The notes below the pieces were generated by a model. The model made no database searches, was not told the origin of the DNA, and saw nothing but the letters and a program-made list of their open reading frames with translations. The position numbers and the translations under genes are program-made. A DNA stretch of 64,000 nt. Origin: Nocardiopsis alba DSM 43377 (lineage in GTDB: Bacteria > Actinomycetota > Actinomycetes > Streptosporangiales > Streptosporangiaceae). This document shows, one piece after another, positions 42,361 through 51,410 of the stretch. How positions within the stretch are numbered: position 1 is the first letter of the stretch; the number at the start of each line of letters is the position of its first letter. The stretch covers positions 203,223 to 267,222 of the forward strand of contig NZ_ANAC01000005.1 in the NCBI RefSeq assembly GCF_000341225.1. The letters run 5' to 3'.

Positions 42361-43737
42361 GTGGAGAACTTCGAACCCGTCTACGGCACGGGTCCCCTCC
42401 TAGGGATCGCCGCGGGAGCCATCGCGCTCCTGCTGCTCCTGATCATCCGTTTCCGACTTCACGCGTTCGTCGCCCTCGTCCTGGTCAGCGTGCTCACCGC
42501 GCTGGCCGCGGGCATCCCCGTCGACGGGGTGGTGCCCACCCTCCTCGACGGCTTCGGCGGCACCCTGGCCAACGTCGCCCTCCTGGTGGGTCTGGGCGTC
42601 ATGATCGGCCGCATGCTGGAGATCACCGGCGGCGCCGCCGTCCTGGCCTCCGCACTGATCAAGGTGTTCGGCGAAAGACGCGCCCCGCTCGCGCTCGGCG
42701 TCGCCTCGCTCCTGTTCGGCTTCCCGATCTTCTTCGACGTCGGCCTCGTCGTCATGCTGCCGATCGTCTTCAGCGTCGCCCGACGCGTCGGCGGTTCGGT
42801 CCTGCTCTACGCGCTGCCCACGGCCGGTGCCTTCGCCGTGATGCACGCCTTCGTGCCGCCCCACCCGGGTCCGGTCACGGCCGCCGTCGAGATCGGCGCG
42901 GACATGGGCCTGACGCTGCTCGTCGGCGCCCTGTTGGCCATCCCCACCTGGTACCTGGCCAGTTACCTGTTCGGTCTGTGGGCCGGCAAGCGCTTCGAGC
43001 TGCCCGCCCCCGACGACCTCCTGCCCGGAGGCGAGGTGAAGCACGAGGACCCGCCTCGTCTGCTCACCGTCGTGAGCATCCTGCTGCTGCCTATGCTGCT
43101 CATCTTCGCCAACACCGGCATGGGCACGGCCGTGGCCACCGGGACGGTCTCCGAGAGCGCCGTGTGGGTCCAGTCCCTGCGCCTGGTGGGCGAGACGCCC
43201 ATCGCGCTGCTCATCACCGCCCTCTACACGATGGTCGTGCTCAGCCGGGGCCGCTTCACCCGTCAGCGGGTGGAGGAGATCGTCGGCGGCGCGCTCGGTC
43301 CGGTCTGCGGCATCATCCTCATCACCGGCGCCGGCGGCATGTTCGGTGGGGTCCTGCGCACCAGCGGGATCGGCGACGCGCTCGCGGGCAGCCTGGAGTC
43401 GACGGGCATGCCGGTGATCGTCGCGGCCTTCATCATCGCGCTGGCCCTGAGGGTGGCTCAGGGTTCGGCCACGGTCGCCATCACCACCTCGGCCGGTCTG
43501 ATCGCCCCGGCCGTGCAGGCCACCTCGGGGTTGAGCTCCATCGACCTGGCCCTGATCGTGATCGCCATCGCCTCGGGCGCCACCGCCCTGTCGCACGTCA
43601 ACGACTCCGGGTTCTGGCTGGTCGGCCGCTTCCTGGGAATGGACGTCAAGACCACGCTCAAGACCTGGACGGTCATGGAGACGCTGATCGGCTTCATCGG
43701 CTTCGGGCTCGCCTTCGGTCTGTCCCTGGTGCTGTGA
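42361..43737 (+). CDS. gntP: Gluconate:H+ symporter (GntP family)
   Basis: Membrane permease of 458 residues with about 12-14 hydrophobic segments. The GTG at 42361 (VENFEPVYGTGPLLGIAAG) follows GGAAGG; an upstream frame would cover the operator. Family marks include LLFGFPIFFDVGLVVMLPI (near 118), HAFVPPHPGPVTAA (near 162), ITGAGGMFGGVLR (near 322) and LSHVNDSGFW (near 410). It imports D-gluconate with protons. gntR and gntK lie just downstream, so uptake, control and phosphorylation are encoded together. Confidence 0.92.
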   Translation: MENFEPVYGTGPLLGIAAGAIALLLLLIIRFRLHAFVALVLVSVLTALAAGIPVDGVVPTLLDGFGGTLANVALLVGLGVMIGRMLEITGGAAVLASALIKVFGERRAPLALGVASLLFGFPIFFDVGLVVMLPIVFSVARRVGGSVLLYALPTAGAFAVMHAFVPPHPGPVTAAVEIGADMGLTLLVGALLAIPTWYLASYLFGLWAGKRFELPAPDDLLPGGEVKHEDPPRLLTVVSILLLPMLLIFANTGMGTAVATGTVSESAVWVQSLRLVGETPIALLITALYTMVVLSRGRFTRQRVEEIVGGALGPVCGIILITGAGGMFGGVLRTSGIGDALAGSLESTGMPVIVAAFIIALALRVAQGSATVAITTSAGLIAPAVQATSGLSSIDLALIVIAIASGATALSHVNDSGFWLVGRFLGMDVKTTLKTWTVMETLIGFIGFGLAFGLSLVL

Positions 43738-43765
43738 ACCGGTGGCGGCGATGCGGGGCGACGGT

Positions 43766-44476
43766 TCAGCGAGGGTCCGGTCCGGGCTCCTTGAGGGCGT
43801 CGCTCACCTCGGTCACGATCGAGCGCATCGCCGCCTCGGCCACGTCGGGCAGCCCGTCCCGGACGGCCCGCGCCACCGCCGTGTGCAGGCGCAGCGCCTC
43901 CGGGCGGGGGCGGTGCGGCATCAGGTCGTAGGAGGTCCGGCCGATGAGGACCTCGGACACGACCTCGGCCAGGCCGGAGAACATCTCGTTGCCGGACAGG
44001 TCCAGGATGTGCCGGTGGAAGGCCACGTCCAGCTCCAGGAAGGTGTCCAGCAGGCCGGCGTCGCCGGTCCGGGTCATCTCCTCGGCCACGTCCACGAGCC
44101 GGGCCCGCTCCTCGGGGGAGCCGCGTTCGGCGGCCAGGGCCGCGGCGGCGGGTTCGACGGCGGCGCGCAGTTCGTTGAGGGAGCGGAGTTGGGCCATGCG
44201 TCCGGCTCCGGCCAGGCGCCAGCGGATGAGCTGGGGGTCGAAGACGCTCCACTGGGTCTGGGGGCGGACCTTGACTCCGGTGCGGGGGCGGCTGACCACC
44301 AGCCCCATCGACTCCAGGACGCGGACGGCCTCGCGGGCCACGGTTCGGGAGACCCCGAAGTCCTGTTCCAGGCCGCTCAGGGTGAAGGTGTGGCCGACGG
44401 AGTACTCGCCCGCGGCGATCGCCGGTCCGAGCACCGCCAGCACCCGGTTGTGCAGTGTGCGATGCGTCGTGCCCAT
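43766..44476 (-). CDS. gntR: GntR family (FCD/FadR subfamily) regulator of gluconate genes
   Basis: A 236-residue repressor with an N-terminal winged helix (GEYSVGHTFTLSGLEQDFGVSRTVAREAVRVLESMGLV, about 22-60) and a C-terminal all-helical FCD effector domain with metal-binding histidines (DVAFHRHILDLSGN; LRLHTAVARAV). ATG 44476 follows GAGG. It is convergent with gntP and divergent from gntK. Similar palindromic sites lie before both genes, so it should repress uptake and phosphorylation until gluconate or its phosphate appears. Confidence 0.9.
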   Translation of the reverse strand: MGTTHRTLHNRVLAVLGPAIAAGEYSVGHTFTLSGLEQDFGVSRTVAREAVRVLESMGLVVSRPRTGVKVRPQTQWSVFDPQLIRWRLAGAGRMAQLRSLNELRAAVEPAAAALAAERGSPEERARLVDVAEEMTRTGDAGLLDTFLELDVAFHRHILDLSGNEMFSGLAEVVSEVLIGRTSYDLMPHRPRPEALRLHTAVARAVRDGLPDVAEAAMRSIVTEVSDALKEPGPDPR

Positions 44477-44552
44477 CGTCGTTTCCTCGAACTTCCCGGT
44501 CTGCCCGTCGCGACGGTGTGGGGCGGGGTCAGGTCGAAGCCTAGCCGGATTG

Positions 44553-44567
44553 ATTGGTAACACTATT
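44553..44567. promoter_or_regulatory. GntR-type operator between gntR and gntK
   Basis: ATTGGTAACACTATT agrees with the gntP palindrome at 11 of 15 positions. It lies in the only AT-rich part of the divergent gap, 45 bases before the gntK start. Confidence 0.55.
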
Positions 44568-44611
44568 TATGGCGGCGTCGCGGGGGCGGCGTGCCGACGG
44601 ACGGAGAGACC

Positions 44612-45127
44612 ATGCACTTTGTCTTCATGGGGGTGTCGGGCAGCGGTAAGACGAGCGTGGCCGAACGGGTCGCGAACCGTCTCGACCTGCCCTTCGCGGA
44701 GGCCGACGCCTTCCATCCCCCGGCCAACATCCGCAAGATGGCGGCCGGAGACCCCCTGACCGACGAGGACCGTCGACCGTGGCTGCGTGAACTGGCCGAC
44801 TGGATCGGCGCTCACGAGGTGCTCGGCGAGTCCACCGTCATGGCCTGTTCGGCGCTCAAGCGCGACTATCGCGACGTGCTGCGCACCGGTGCCCCCGGCG
44901 TGGAGTTCCTGCACATGCACGGACCGGACGAGGTGATCCGGGCGCGGATCGCCGCGCGCAAGGGCCACTTCATGCCGCCCGCGCTGTTGCGCTCCCAGTT
45001 GGAGGCGTTGCAGCGGCTCGACCCCGACGAGGCGGGGAGGGAGTTCGACGTACGTTCCGACCTGGATCCCCTCGCCGAGGAGGCCCTGGAGTACGTGCGG
45101 GGGCGGCTCGGGTCGGCGGCGGTCTGA
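44612..45127 (+). CDS. gntK: Gluconokinase
   Basis: A 171-residue P-loop kinase that phosphorylates D-gluconate to 6-phosphogluconate. The Walker A motif GVSGSGKTS is at 7-15. ADAFHPPANIRKMAAGDPLTDEDR (about 30-53) and the lid/base-binding ACSALKRDYRDVLR (about 77-90) are GntK signatures. ATG 44612 (MHFVFMGVSGSGKT) is the family start; an ATG-like codon 21 bases earlier was dropped. It is divergent from gntR. Confidence 0.94.
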   Translation: MHFVFMGVSGSGKTSVAERVANRLDLPFAEADAFHPPANIRKMAAGDPLTDEDRRPWLRELADWIGAHEVLGESTVMACSALKRDYRDVLRTGAPGVEFLHMHGPDEVIRARIAARKGHFMPPALLRSQLEALQRLDPDEAGREFDVRSDLDPLAEEALEYVRGRLGSAAV

Positions 45128-45233
45128 TCCCCTCGGGCACCGTCGATCGTGGTGGTCACGGCGCGGTGACGGTGGGGCGAGTGTGGCATTGATCCACTTG
45201 TGTCCCGAGCCGAGGCACGCGACCCTGTTCGTC

Positions 45234-45725
45234 ATGCAAGACTCCCGAACGTCCCCTCCCTCCGCCTCCCGACCCTTCAGCGTGGTGCCCGCGCCCCGGC
45301 AGAGCCTGCTGGCCGCGCGTCACCCTGGAGTGAGGCCCCCGCTGGACGTGCGGCAGACCTGTGTCCTGATGTGCGTGGCCGCCGTGGGGCACCTCCTGAC
45401 GTCCTACCGCGCCTGGGCGCTCCTGGACGCGGGTGTCCCCGCCGCCGGAACGGCGGACCTGTGGCTGCTGATCTCGTTGTCGGTGCTGGTCGCCCTCGGT
45501 CTGGTGGTGTCGGTCTTCGCGTTGCGTCGCGCCGGTCACGCGTTGTGGCGTCTCTCCCGGCTCGGCGCGGTGATCGCCTTCGGGACGGCGCTGTACGCCC
45601 TGTACCAGGCGGCGGTGCTCGCCGATACGTGGCTGATGTTGGCGGGCTCGGGTGCGGCCCTGTTGTCCATCACCGTCAACATCGCCCTGCTGAGCACCGG
45701 TATCCGCTCCTGGTGCGCCCGCTAG
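45234..45725 (+). CDS. Small integral membrane protein of unknown function
   Basis: A protein of about 163 residues with a polar, proline/serine-rich N-terminus (MQDSRTSPPSASRP) followed by four hydrophobic segments (TCVLMCVAAVGHLLTSY; LWLLISLSVLVALGLVVSVFAL; LGAVIAFGTALYALYQAAVL; LMLAGSGAALLSITVNIALLS). An in-frame ATG at 45183 gives a longer form, but neither start has a clear ribosome site. I do not recognise a functional family. It stands alone between gntK and a terminator. Confidence 0.7.
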   Translation: MQDSRTSPPSASRPFSVVPAPRQSLLAARHPGVRPPLDVRQTCVLMCVAAVGHLLTSYRAWALLDAGVPAAGTADLWLLISLSVLVALGLVVSVFALRRAGHALWRLSRLGAVIAFGTALYALYQAAVLADTWLMLAGSGAALLSITVNIALLSTGIRSWCAR

Positions 45726-45747
45726 CGTCCGAGGTCTCCGTGTCCGT

Positions 45748-45785
45748 TCGAAGGGTCCGCCGGCTCGTCCGGGCGGGCCCTTCCG
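45748..45785 (+). terminator. Hairpin after the small membrane protein gene
   Basis: GAAGGGTCCGCC pairs with GGCGGGCCCTTC-type sequence across a short loop, starting 23 bases after the stop codon. Confidence 0.65.
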
Positions 45786-46117
45786 TATGTCCGTGAAGTG
45801 TGTTCCCGGTGAGGGTGAAGGCATCTCCTGAGGTCTGGAAAACAGACATCAGGGTATAAAGGTAAATTCATGGGATCATCGGGTCATGCTCTTTTCGGAG
45901 GTATTCGAAAACGCATGATCGATCGATCAGGTTTTCCCTCTTCGTTTATGGGAAGGGGCTGGACACTCGGGCGTCGAAATACCACATCGGGTCACGGCAC
46001 AGAAGTGAAACGGTTGTATTAATACCCAGCCGTCTATCTTCCCAGGGGGAGCGTGCGCGGTCTAAGGTCCACACCATCGTTCCGGGTCTCCAAACCCCCC
46101 GTCCCCTGAGGTGGACC
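45786..46117 (+). promoter_or_regulatory. AT-rich promoter region with two palindromes before the second ABC operon
   Basis: A 332-base region distinctly richer in A/T than its surroundings. It contains TGATCGATCGATCA (45916-45929, a perfect 14-base palindrome) and GTATTAATAC (46016-46025, a perfect 10-base palindrome within GGTTGTATTAATACCC). Both are candidate operators; no regulator gene is adjacent. Confidence 0.5.
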
Positions 46118-47779
46118 ATGTTCACGAAGACTCCCCGAAAGCCGCTGGGCCTCTTGGCCGTGGCGGCCTCGCTCACGCTGGTGGCGACAGCCTGCGCGGA
46201 GAGCGACCGCGACTCCGCCGGAGGCGACGACCGGCCTTTCGTATTCGCCGCCACGGGTGACATCACCGCACTCGACCCCTTCCTCGCCAGCGACGGCGAG
46301 ACCTTCCGCTACAGTCGGCAGGTTTTCGACACCCTTCTCGAACACGAATCCGGTGGCACCGAGATCGTCGGCGGACTGGCCGAGGAATGGGAACAGTCCG
46401 AGGACGGAACGGTCTGGACCTTCAAACTCCACGACGGGGTGAAGTTCCACGACGGGGACGACCTCGACGCTGAGGCGGTCTGCGCCAACTTCGACCGTTG
46501 GCACAACCTGAGCGGCGGATATCAGAGCTCCAACAACTCCTATTACTGGCAGAAGATCTTCGGCGGATTCGCGGAGAACGAGGACGACTCGCTCCCCGAA
46601 TCGCGCTACGTCTCCTGTGAGGCCCAGGACGAGCTCACCGCCGTCATCGAGGTCACCGAGTACTCCTCGCTCTACCCCGGTGGTTTCAGCCTCGCCGCCT
46701 TCGGCATCATGAGCCCCACCACCCTGGAGAACATCGCCGACGCCGAGATCAGCGGCGACGAGGGCAACTTCACCCTGCCCGAGTACACCCAGGTCGCGGG
46801 CACCGTCGCCGGTACCGGCCCCTTCACCGTCGAGGACTGGGACCAGGACCAGTCCGAGATCACCCTCAAGCGTTTCGACGACTACTGGGGCGACCCGGCG
46901 GGCTTCGAGACGATGCTCCTGCGCACCATCCCGGACGAGAACGCCCGTCGCCAGGCTCTGGAGGCCGGTGACATCCACGGCTACGACCTGGTGGCCCCGG
47001 CCGACGTCGGCCCGCTCCAGGAGGCCGGCTTCGAGGTGCCCACCCGAGGCGTCTTCAACGTCCTCTACCTGGCCTACCAGCAGGACGACGAGGCGCTCGC
47101 CGACCTCGAGGTCCGTGAGGCCCTCTCCCACGCGGTGAACCGCCAGCGCATCGTCGACACCATCCTCCCCGAGGGCGGCGAGGTCGCCTCGCAGTTCCAC
47201 CCGGACACCCTCGACGGCTGGTCCCCGGACGTGCGCGAGATCGAGTACGACCCGGAGCTGGCCCGAGAGAAGCTCGCCGACGCCGGCTACGAGGACCTCG
47301 AGGTCGAGTTCTGCTACCCGACCGAGGTCACCCGCCCGTACATGCCCGCGCCCAAGGACATCTTCGACGTCATCACCGAGGACCTCCAGGAGGCCGGTGT
47401 GACGGTGAACGCCAGCAGCTACGAGTGGGCCGAGTACATCAACCAGACCGACAGCGGCAACTGCCCGCTCTACCTGCTCGGCTGGACCGGCGACTACAAC
47501 GACGCCTACAACTTCATCGGCACCTGGTTCTCCACCCCCAACAGCGCCTGGGGCCTGGACGAGCCGGAGCTGTTCGACCTGATGGCCGAGGTGAGCACCA
47601 ACCCGGACGAGGAGGAGCGCATCGCCGGCTACCAGGAGCTCAACGAGATGGTGATGGACGTCCTGCCGGGGCTGCCCATCTCCAGCTCCCCGCCCTCGAT
47701 CGTCTTCTCCTCGGAGGTCCAGCCCCCGAACGTGAGCCCGCTCACACAGGAGATGTTCGCCGAGGCCTCCTGGAAGTAG
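46118..47779 (+). CDS. Family-5 solute-binding lipoprotein (peptide type)
   Basis: Binding protein of an ABC importer, 553 residues. The lipoprotein signal peptide ends in LTLVATAC (C26). The SBP_bac_5 core shows DITALDPFLASDGETFRYSR, LHDGVKFHDGDDLDAEAVCANFDRW (near residue 107) and repeated paired-strand elements. Extra cysteines (C126, C169 region, plus CYPTE and NCPLYLLG) could form disulfides outside the cell. It heads an operon of two permeases and two ATPases and resembles DppA-type peptide binders more than the sugar-type paralogue at 10579. The ligand is not certain. Confidence 0.9.
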   Translation: MFTKTPRKPLGLLAVAASLTLVATACAESDRDSAGGDDRPFVFAATGDITALDPFLASDGETFRYSRQVFDTLLEHESGGTEIVGGLAEEWEQSEDGTVWTFKLHDGVKFHDGDDLDAEAVCANFDRWHNLSGGYQSSNNSYYWQKIFGGFAENEDDSLPESRYVSCEAQDELTAVIEVTEYSSLYPGGFSLAAFGIMSPTTLENIADAEISGDEGNFTLPEYTQVAGTVAGTGPFTVEDWDQDQSEITLKRFDDYWGDPAGFETMLLRTIPDENARRQALEAGDIHGYDLVAPADVGPLQEAGFEVPTRGVFNVLYLAYQQDDEALADLEVREALSHAVNRQRIVDTILPEGGEVASQFHPDTLDGWSPDVREIEYDPELAREKLADAGYEDLEVEFCYPTEVTRPYMPAPKDIFDVITEDLQEAGVTVNASSYEWAEYINQTDSGNCPLYLLGWTGDYNDAYNFIGTWFSTPNSAWGLDEPELFDLMAEVSTNPDEEERIAGYQELNEMVMDVLPGLPISSSPPSIVFSSEVQPPNVSPLTQEMFAEASWK

Positions 47780-47814
47780 ACACCCGCCTCCCCGATCCGA
47801 GGTGAGGTCATCTC

Positions 47815-47875
47815 CCGGGCCCGACCGCGTTCGGACGAACCGGTCGGGCCCGGCCCCACGAGGGTCACGACCCTC
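47815..47875 (+). terminator. Long compound hairpin between binding-protein and permease genes
   Basis: CCGGGCCCGACCG (47815-47827) pairs exactly with CGGTCGGGCCCGG (47841-47853), and the loop itself contains GTTCG-GA-CGAAC. A second repeat, GAGGGTC-AC-GACCCTC, is at 47860-47875. It lies 36 bases after the binding-protein stop and probably reduces read-through into the permeases. Confidence 0.75.
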
Positions 47876-48033
47876 ACGGCCCACGGGTCCCCGTGACCCG
47901 TGCCCCTCCCGCGGCGGTGTCCTCGTCGCCTCACCCCCGGGGGACGACCCCTCCCTCCATGCCCGACCCGTCGCGAACCGGCGGGGGACGCCTCGGCGTC
48001 CGTTCTCATCACCACTGGCGAAAGGCGGCGAAG

Positions 48034-49038
48034 GTGCTGCGATTCATCGTCAGGCGACTCCTACAGCTGATCCCGACATTGGGCGGCCTGTCGATCCTGC
48101 TGTTCGTCTGGCTCCAAAGACTGCCGGGCGGCCCGGAGTACGCCCTTCTTCCCGACGACGCGACGGCCGAACAGCGCGAGGCGCTGCGCCGTTCACTGGG
48201 CCTGGACCAACCGTTCACGGTGCAGTACCTGTCCTTCCTGCGCAGGATCGCGCAGGGCGACCTGGGAACCTCCCTCCAGACCGGACGACCGGTCCTGGAC
48301 GAGTTCTTCCTCCGGTTCCCGGCCACGTTCGAGCTGGCCGTGAGCGCCATGATCATCGCCGTCACGATCGGCCTGCCGCTGGGCTATCTGGCGGCCCGCC
48401 GACGCGGCACCGCGCTGGACTTCGCGGCCGTGGGCGGATCCCTGCTCGGCATCTGCACGCCGGTCTTCTTCCTGGCGTTCATCCTCAAGGTGATCTTCGC
48501 CGAGCGCCTGGGCATGTTCCCCTCGGCCTTCCGCCTCTCCCCGGGGCTGAGCCGCACCGACATCACCGGGTTCGTCGTCCTGGACGGCCTCATGACCCGG
48601 GAGTGGGACGTGGTCTGGGACGCGCTCGCCCACCTGGTGCTGCCCGGACTGGCCCTGGCCTCCATCCCGCTCGCGGTCATCACCCGTATGACCAGGGCCA
48701 GCGTCCTGGAGGTCATGGGCGAGGACTACGTGCGCACCGCCGACGCCAAGGGGCTGCGCCGTAACACCGTGCGCACCCGCCACGTACTGCGCAACGCGCT
48801 GCTGCCGGTGGTCACCGCCGTGGGTCTGCTGGCGGGCAGCCTCTTCGCGGGAGCGGTCCTGACCGAGAGCGTCTTCGCCTTCCCGGGCATCGGCTCGTTC
48901 GTCTACGCGGCCACCCAGGAACGCGACTATCCGGTCCTGACCGGCTTCATCCTGCTCATCGCCACCATGTACGTGTTCATCAACCTCCTGGTCGACATCT
49001 CGTACAGCCTCCTCGATCCGAGAGTGCGGGCCCAGTGA
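48034..49038 (+). CDS. ABC transporter permease, DppB-like
   Basis: A 334-residue peptide-type permease. The GTG at 48034 gives VLRFIVRRLLQLIPTLGGLSIL, the canonical DppB start; an upstream extension to 47893 was rejected. Six hydrophobic segments follow, with the EAA loop VRTADAKGLRRNTVRTRHVLRNALLP (about 228-253). Its last base overlaps the ATG of the next gene. It is one half of the membrane channel for the lipoprotein encoded at 46118. Confidence 0.9.
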   Translation: MLRFIVRRLLQLIPTLGGLSILLFVWLQRLPGGPEYALLPDDATAEQREALRRSLGLDQPFTVQYLSFLRRIAQGDLGTSLQTGRPVLDEFFLRFPATFELAVSAMIIAVTIGLPLGYLAARRRGTALDFAAVGGSLLGICTPVFFLAFILKVIFAERLGMFPSAFRLSPGLSRTDITGFVVLDGLMTREWDVVWDALAHLVLPGLALASIPLAVITRMTRASVLEVMGEDYVRTADAKGLRRNTVRTRHVLRNALLPVVTAVGLLAGSLFAGAVLTESVFAFPGIGSFVYAATQERDYPVLTGFILLIATMYVFINLLVDISYSLLDPRVRAQ

Positions 49039-50099
49039 TGCCAACGACACCGAGCTCCCAGAACCCCTCCGAGAGCCCCGAGACCCGGGGCGGCGGAGAG
49101 GACACCGTGCCCCGAGAGTCCACCGAGGACCGGGTCCCGCTCCACCGGCGCAAGGCGGCCAAGGTCGACCGGCTCGCCGAACTCATGGGCGAACGCTCCG
49201 ACGACGGCCACGGCGCCGGGGTGTGGCGCGAGGCCTTCCGGCGCATGAGCCGCAGCCCCATGGCCATCAGCGGCGCGGTCATCGTCGCCGTGTTCCTCCT
49301 GGTCGCGCTGTTCTCGCCGCTCATCGCCCCCTACAGCCCCACCTCACAGGCCTGGGGCGGCGAGGTCTTCCCCAACCGCAACGAGTTCGTCGGCCCCCGC
49401 GCCGAGAACTGGCTGGGCCTGGACCACCTGGGCCGGGACATGTTCTCCCGCATGGTGATCGGCGCCCGCCAGACCCTCATGGTCGGCGTGGTCGCCACCC
49501 TCGTCGGGTTCCTGTTCGGCGCCCTGCTCGGCGGCACCGCCGGGGCCTGCTCGGTCCTCGGCGGCCGTTGGGGACGCCAGGTGGACAACGTCATCATGCG
49601 CGTCATCGACATGATGCTGGCCCTGCCCACCCTGCTGCTCGCCGTCACCGTCGCCGCGCTCGTCGGCCCCAGCCTCACCACCGTCATGCTGGCGGTGGGT
49701 ATCGCCCAGGTGCCGATCTTCGCCCGCCTGCTGCGCGGCGCGATGATCTCCCAGGGCAACCGCGAGTACGTGCTGGCCGCCCGGGCCCTGGGCGTGCGCG
49801 GACACAAGATCGCGATCTCCCACATCCTGCCCAACTCGATGGGGCCGGTGATCGTGCAGTCCACGCTCACCCTGGCGACCGCCATCATCGACGCGGCCGC
49901 CCTGTCCTACCTGGGGTTGGGCAACCCGGACGCCTCCTTCCCCGAATGGGGCACGATGCTCTCCGAAGCCCAGAGGTTCCTGTCCACGGCACCCTCTCTG
50001 GCCGTCTACCCGGCCCTGGGCATCATCATCACCGCGCTCGGCTTCACCCTCATGGGCGAGTCGCTGCGTGAGGCGCTCGACCCGAAGCTGAGGAATTGA
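49038..50099 (+). CDS. ABC transporter permease, DppC-like
   Basis: A 353-residue permease with a long hydrophilic N-terminus (about 75 residues, rich in Glu/Arg/Ser) before the first membrane segment (AISGAVIVAVFLLVALFSPLIAPY). GLDHLGRDMFSRMVIGARQTL and the EAA loop EYVLAARALGVRGHKIAISHILPN identify the DppC family. The TGATG junction couples it to the preceding permease; GTG 49035 is an equivalent start. The ATPase genes that should follow directly are displaced by a TnpB element inserted one base after this stop codon. Confidence 0.9.
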   Translation: MPTTPSSQNPSESPETRGGGEDTVPRESTEDRVPLHRRKAAKVDRLAELMGERSDDGHGAGVWREAFRRMSRSPMAISGAVIVAVFLLVALFSPLIAPYSPTSQAWGGEVFPNRNEFVGPRAENWLGLDHLGRDMFSRMVIGARQTLMVGVVATLVGFLFGALLGGTAGACSVLGGRWGRQVDNVIMRVIDMMLALPTLLLAVTVAALVGPSLTTVMLAVGIAQVPIFARLLRGAMISQGNREYVLAARALGVRGHKIAISHILPNSMGPVIVQSTLTLATAIIDAAALSYLGLGNPDASFPEWGTMLSEAQRFLSTAPSLAVYPALGIIITALGFTLMGESLREALDPKLRN

Positions 50100-50100
50100 C

Positions 50101-50300
50101 TTTCTCCCCCCTCCTGAGGGAGGGGGGATTCCGACCGTCCCTGCCGGGACGATCCCGGCTCAGCCGGACTGCCTCACAACAGTGGTTTCCTGCTTCGTCG
50201 CCGACAGCGGAAGGGAAGACCCTTGCCGACTCACACCAGCTCCACAGGCGTCACCCGCATCGCGGGCTGCGACTCGACCAGCCGCAAGGAGGTTCTTCGC
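50101..50300 (-). ncRNA. Candidate omega (re)RNA at the tnpB 3' end
   Basis: In IS605-type elements the guide RNA overlaps the 3' end of tnpB and the right end, and its guide is the host sequence just outside. Here the scaffold would end with the G/C-rich hairpin at 50106-50127, and the guide would be complementary-strand sequence of about 50080-50100, the 3' end of the permease gene. This is inferred from the family; the RNA itself is not demonstrated. Confidence 0.4.
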
Positions 50301-51410
50301 CGCGTTCACATCCCGATCGTGTCGGGTGCGGCAGGCCGGGCACGTCCACGCCCGGGTGTTCAACGCGAGCTTCTTGAGCAGGTACCCGCATTCGGAGCAG
50401 GTTTTACTGCTGGGGAACCACCGGTCGATGACAACGAGGATTCGTCCCGCACGTTCGGCTTTGTACTCCAGCTGTCGGCGGAACTCACCGAGTGCGGCGT
50501 CCAGCACCGACCGGTTCAGCCCGGCCTTTTGCCGGACCTGCTCGCCTGGTTCGTCAGTGGTGCCCTTCGCCGAGGCGGTCATACCACGCACATTGAGGTC
50601 TTCGATGACGATCACGTCGTGCTCGTCTACCAAGCGGGTGGAAGTCCTGTGCAGGAAATCCCGGCGTGCGTCGCGGATCTTCCTGTGCGCGGTAGCGACC
50701 TTCTTCTTCGCCTTGCGGTGGTTGGCGGAGCCGCGCTGCTTACGGGCCACCATCCGCTGATAGCGGGCCAGGTTCTTCGCCTTACGCTCCAAGTGTCGCG
50801 GGTTGGCGATCTTCTCCCCGGTGGACAGTGTCGCGAAGTCCTTCACTCCGAGGTCGACGCCGACCTCACCGCCGGTCTCCGGTCGGGCTTCAGGGTCGTC
50901 GGTCTCCACCGCGAACGTCACGTAGAACCGGCCATCGGGCTCACGGGAGACGATCACCATGGTCGGGTTCAAAGAGGCGAGGTCGACGTCGTCGAACGAC
51001 CACGCCACACGAAGTGGCGTCTTGTGCTTGGCGAGGAACAGCTCGCCGTTCTTGTTGCGGAACGCGCTGCGGGTGTAGTGCGCCGACTGGCGGCCGTTGC
51101 GGTTCTTGAACCGAGGGTACCTGGCATGTCCGGAGAAGAAGTTAGTGAACGCGGTGTGCTGGTGGCGGAGCGTCTGCTGCAACGGTACAGAGGACACCTC
51201 GGCCAAGAACGCCAGGTTTTCTCCGCGCTTCCACTCGGTCAGTGCTTGGTCGGTCTGCTTGTAGGAGGTCTTCTCTCCGCGTTGGTCGTAGGCGGCGTGC
51301 CGTTCGGCCAACGTCTTGTTCCACACCAGGCGCACGCATCCGAACGTGCGGCCCAGCTGAGCCGCTTGTTCGGAGTCCGGGTAGGCCCGGACCTTGTACG
51401 CCGTCCGCAT
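50160..51410 (-). CDS. tnpB: TnpB RNA-guided nuclease (IS605 OrfB family)
   Basis: A 416-residue TnpB, the compact relative of Cas12. All three RuvC acidic residues are present: Asp186 (GVDLGVKDFA), Glu270 (VIVIEDLNVRGM) and Asp367 (RHDRDVNAAKNLL). The zinc finger is CSEC (338-341) with CPAC (357-360). The N-terminal OrfB helix-turn-helix begins MRTAYKVRAYPDSEQ, for which ATG 51410 is used; ATG 51440 is a possible longer start. The C-terminal tail of about 40 residues (ARDAGDACGAGVSRQGS) is typical. With the catalytic set complete it should be a DNA nuclease, not a nuclease-dead TldR-type regulator. Confidence 0.93.
   Translation of the reverse strand: MRTAYKVRAYPDSEQAAQLGRTFGCVRLVWNKTLAERHAAYDQRGEKTSYKQTDQALTEWKRGENLAFLAEVSSVPLQQTLRHQHTAFTNFFSGHARYPRFKNRNGRQSAHYTRSAFRNKNGELFLAKHKTPLRVAWSFDDVDLASLNPTMVIVSREPDGRFYVTFAVETDDPEARPETGGEVGVDLGVKDFATLSTGEKIANPRHLERKAKNLARYQRMVARKQRGSANHRKAKKKVATAHRKIRDARRDFLHRTSTRLVDEHDVIVIEDLNVRGMTASAKGTTDEPGEQVRQKAGLNRSVLDAALGEFRRQLEYKAERAGRILVVIDRWFPSSKTCSECGYLLKKLALNTRAWTCPACRTRHDRDVNAAKNLLAAGRVAARDAGDACGAGVSRQGSSLPLSATKQETTVVRQSG

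Noticed and set aside
50160..51410. TnpB as a nuclease-dead TldR regulator of the ABC operon
   Set aside because: All three RuvC acidic residues (D186, E270, D367) and the zinc finger are present, so a nuclease is the simpler reading.
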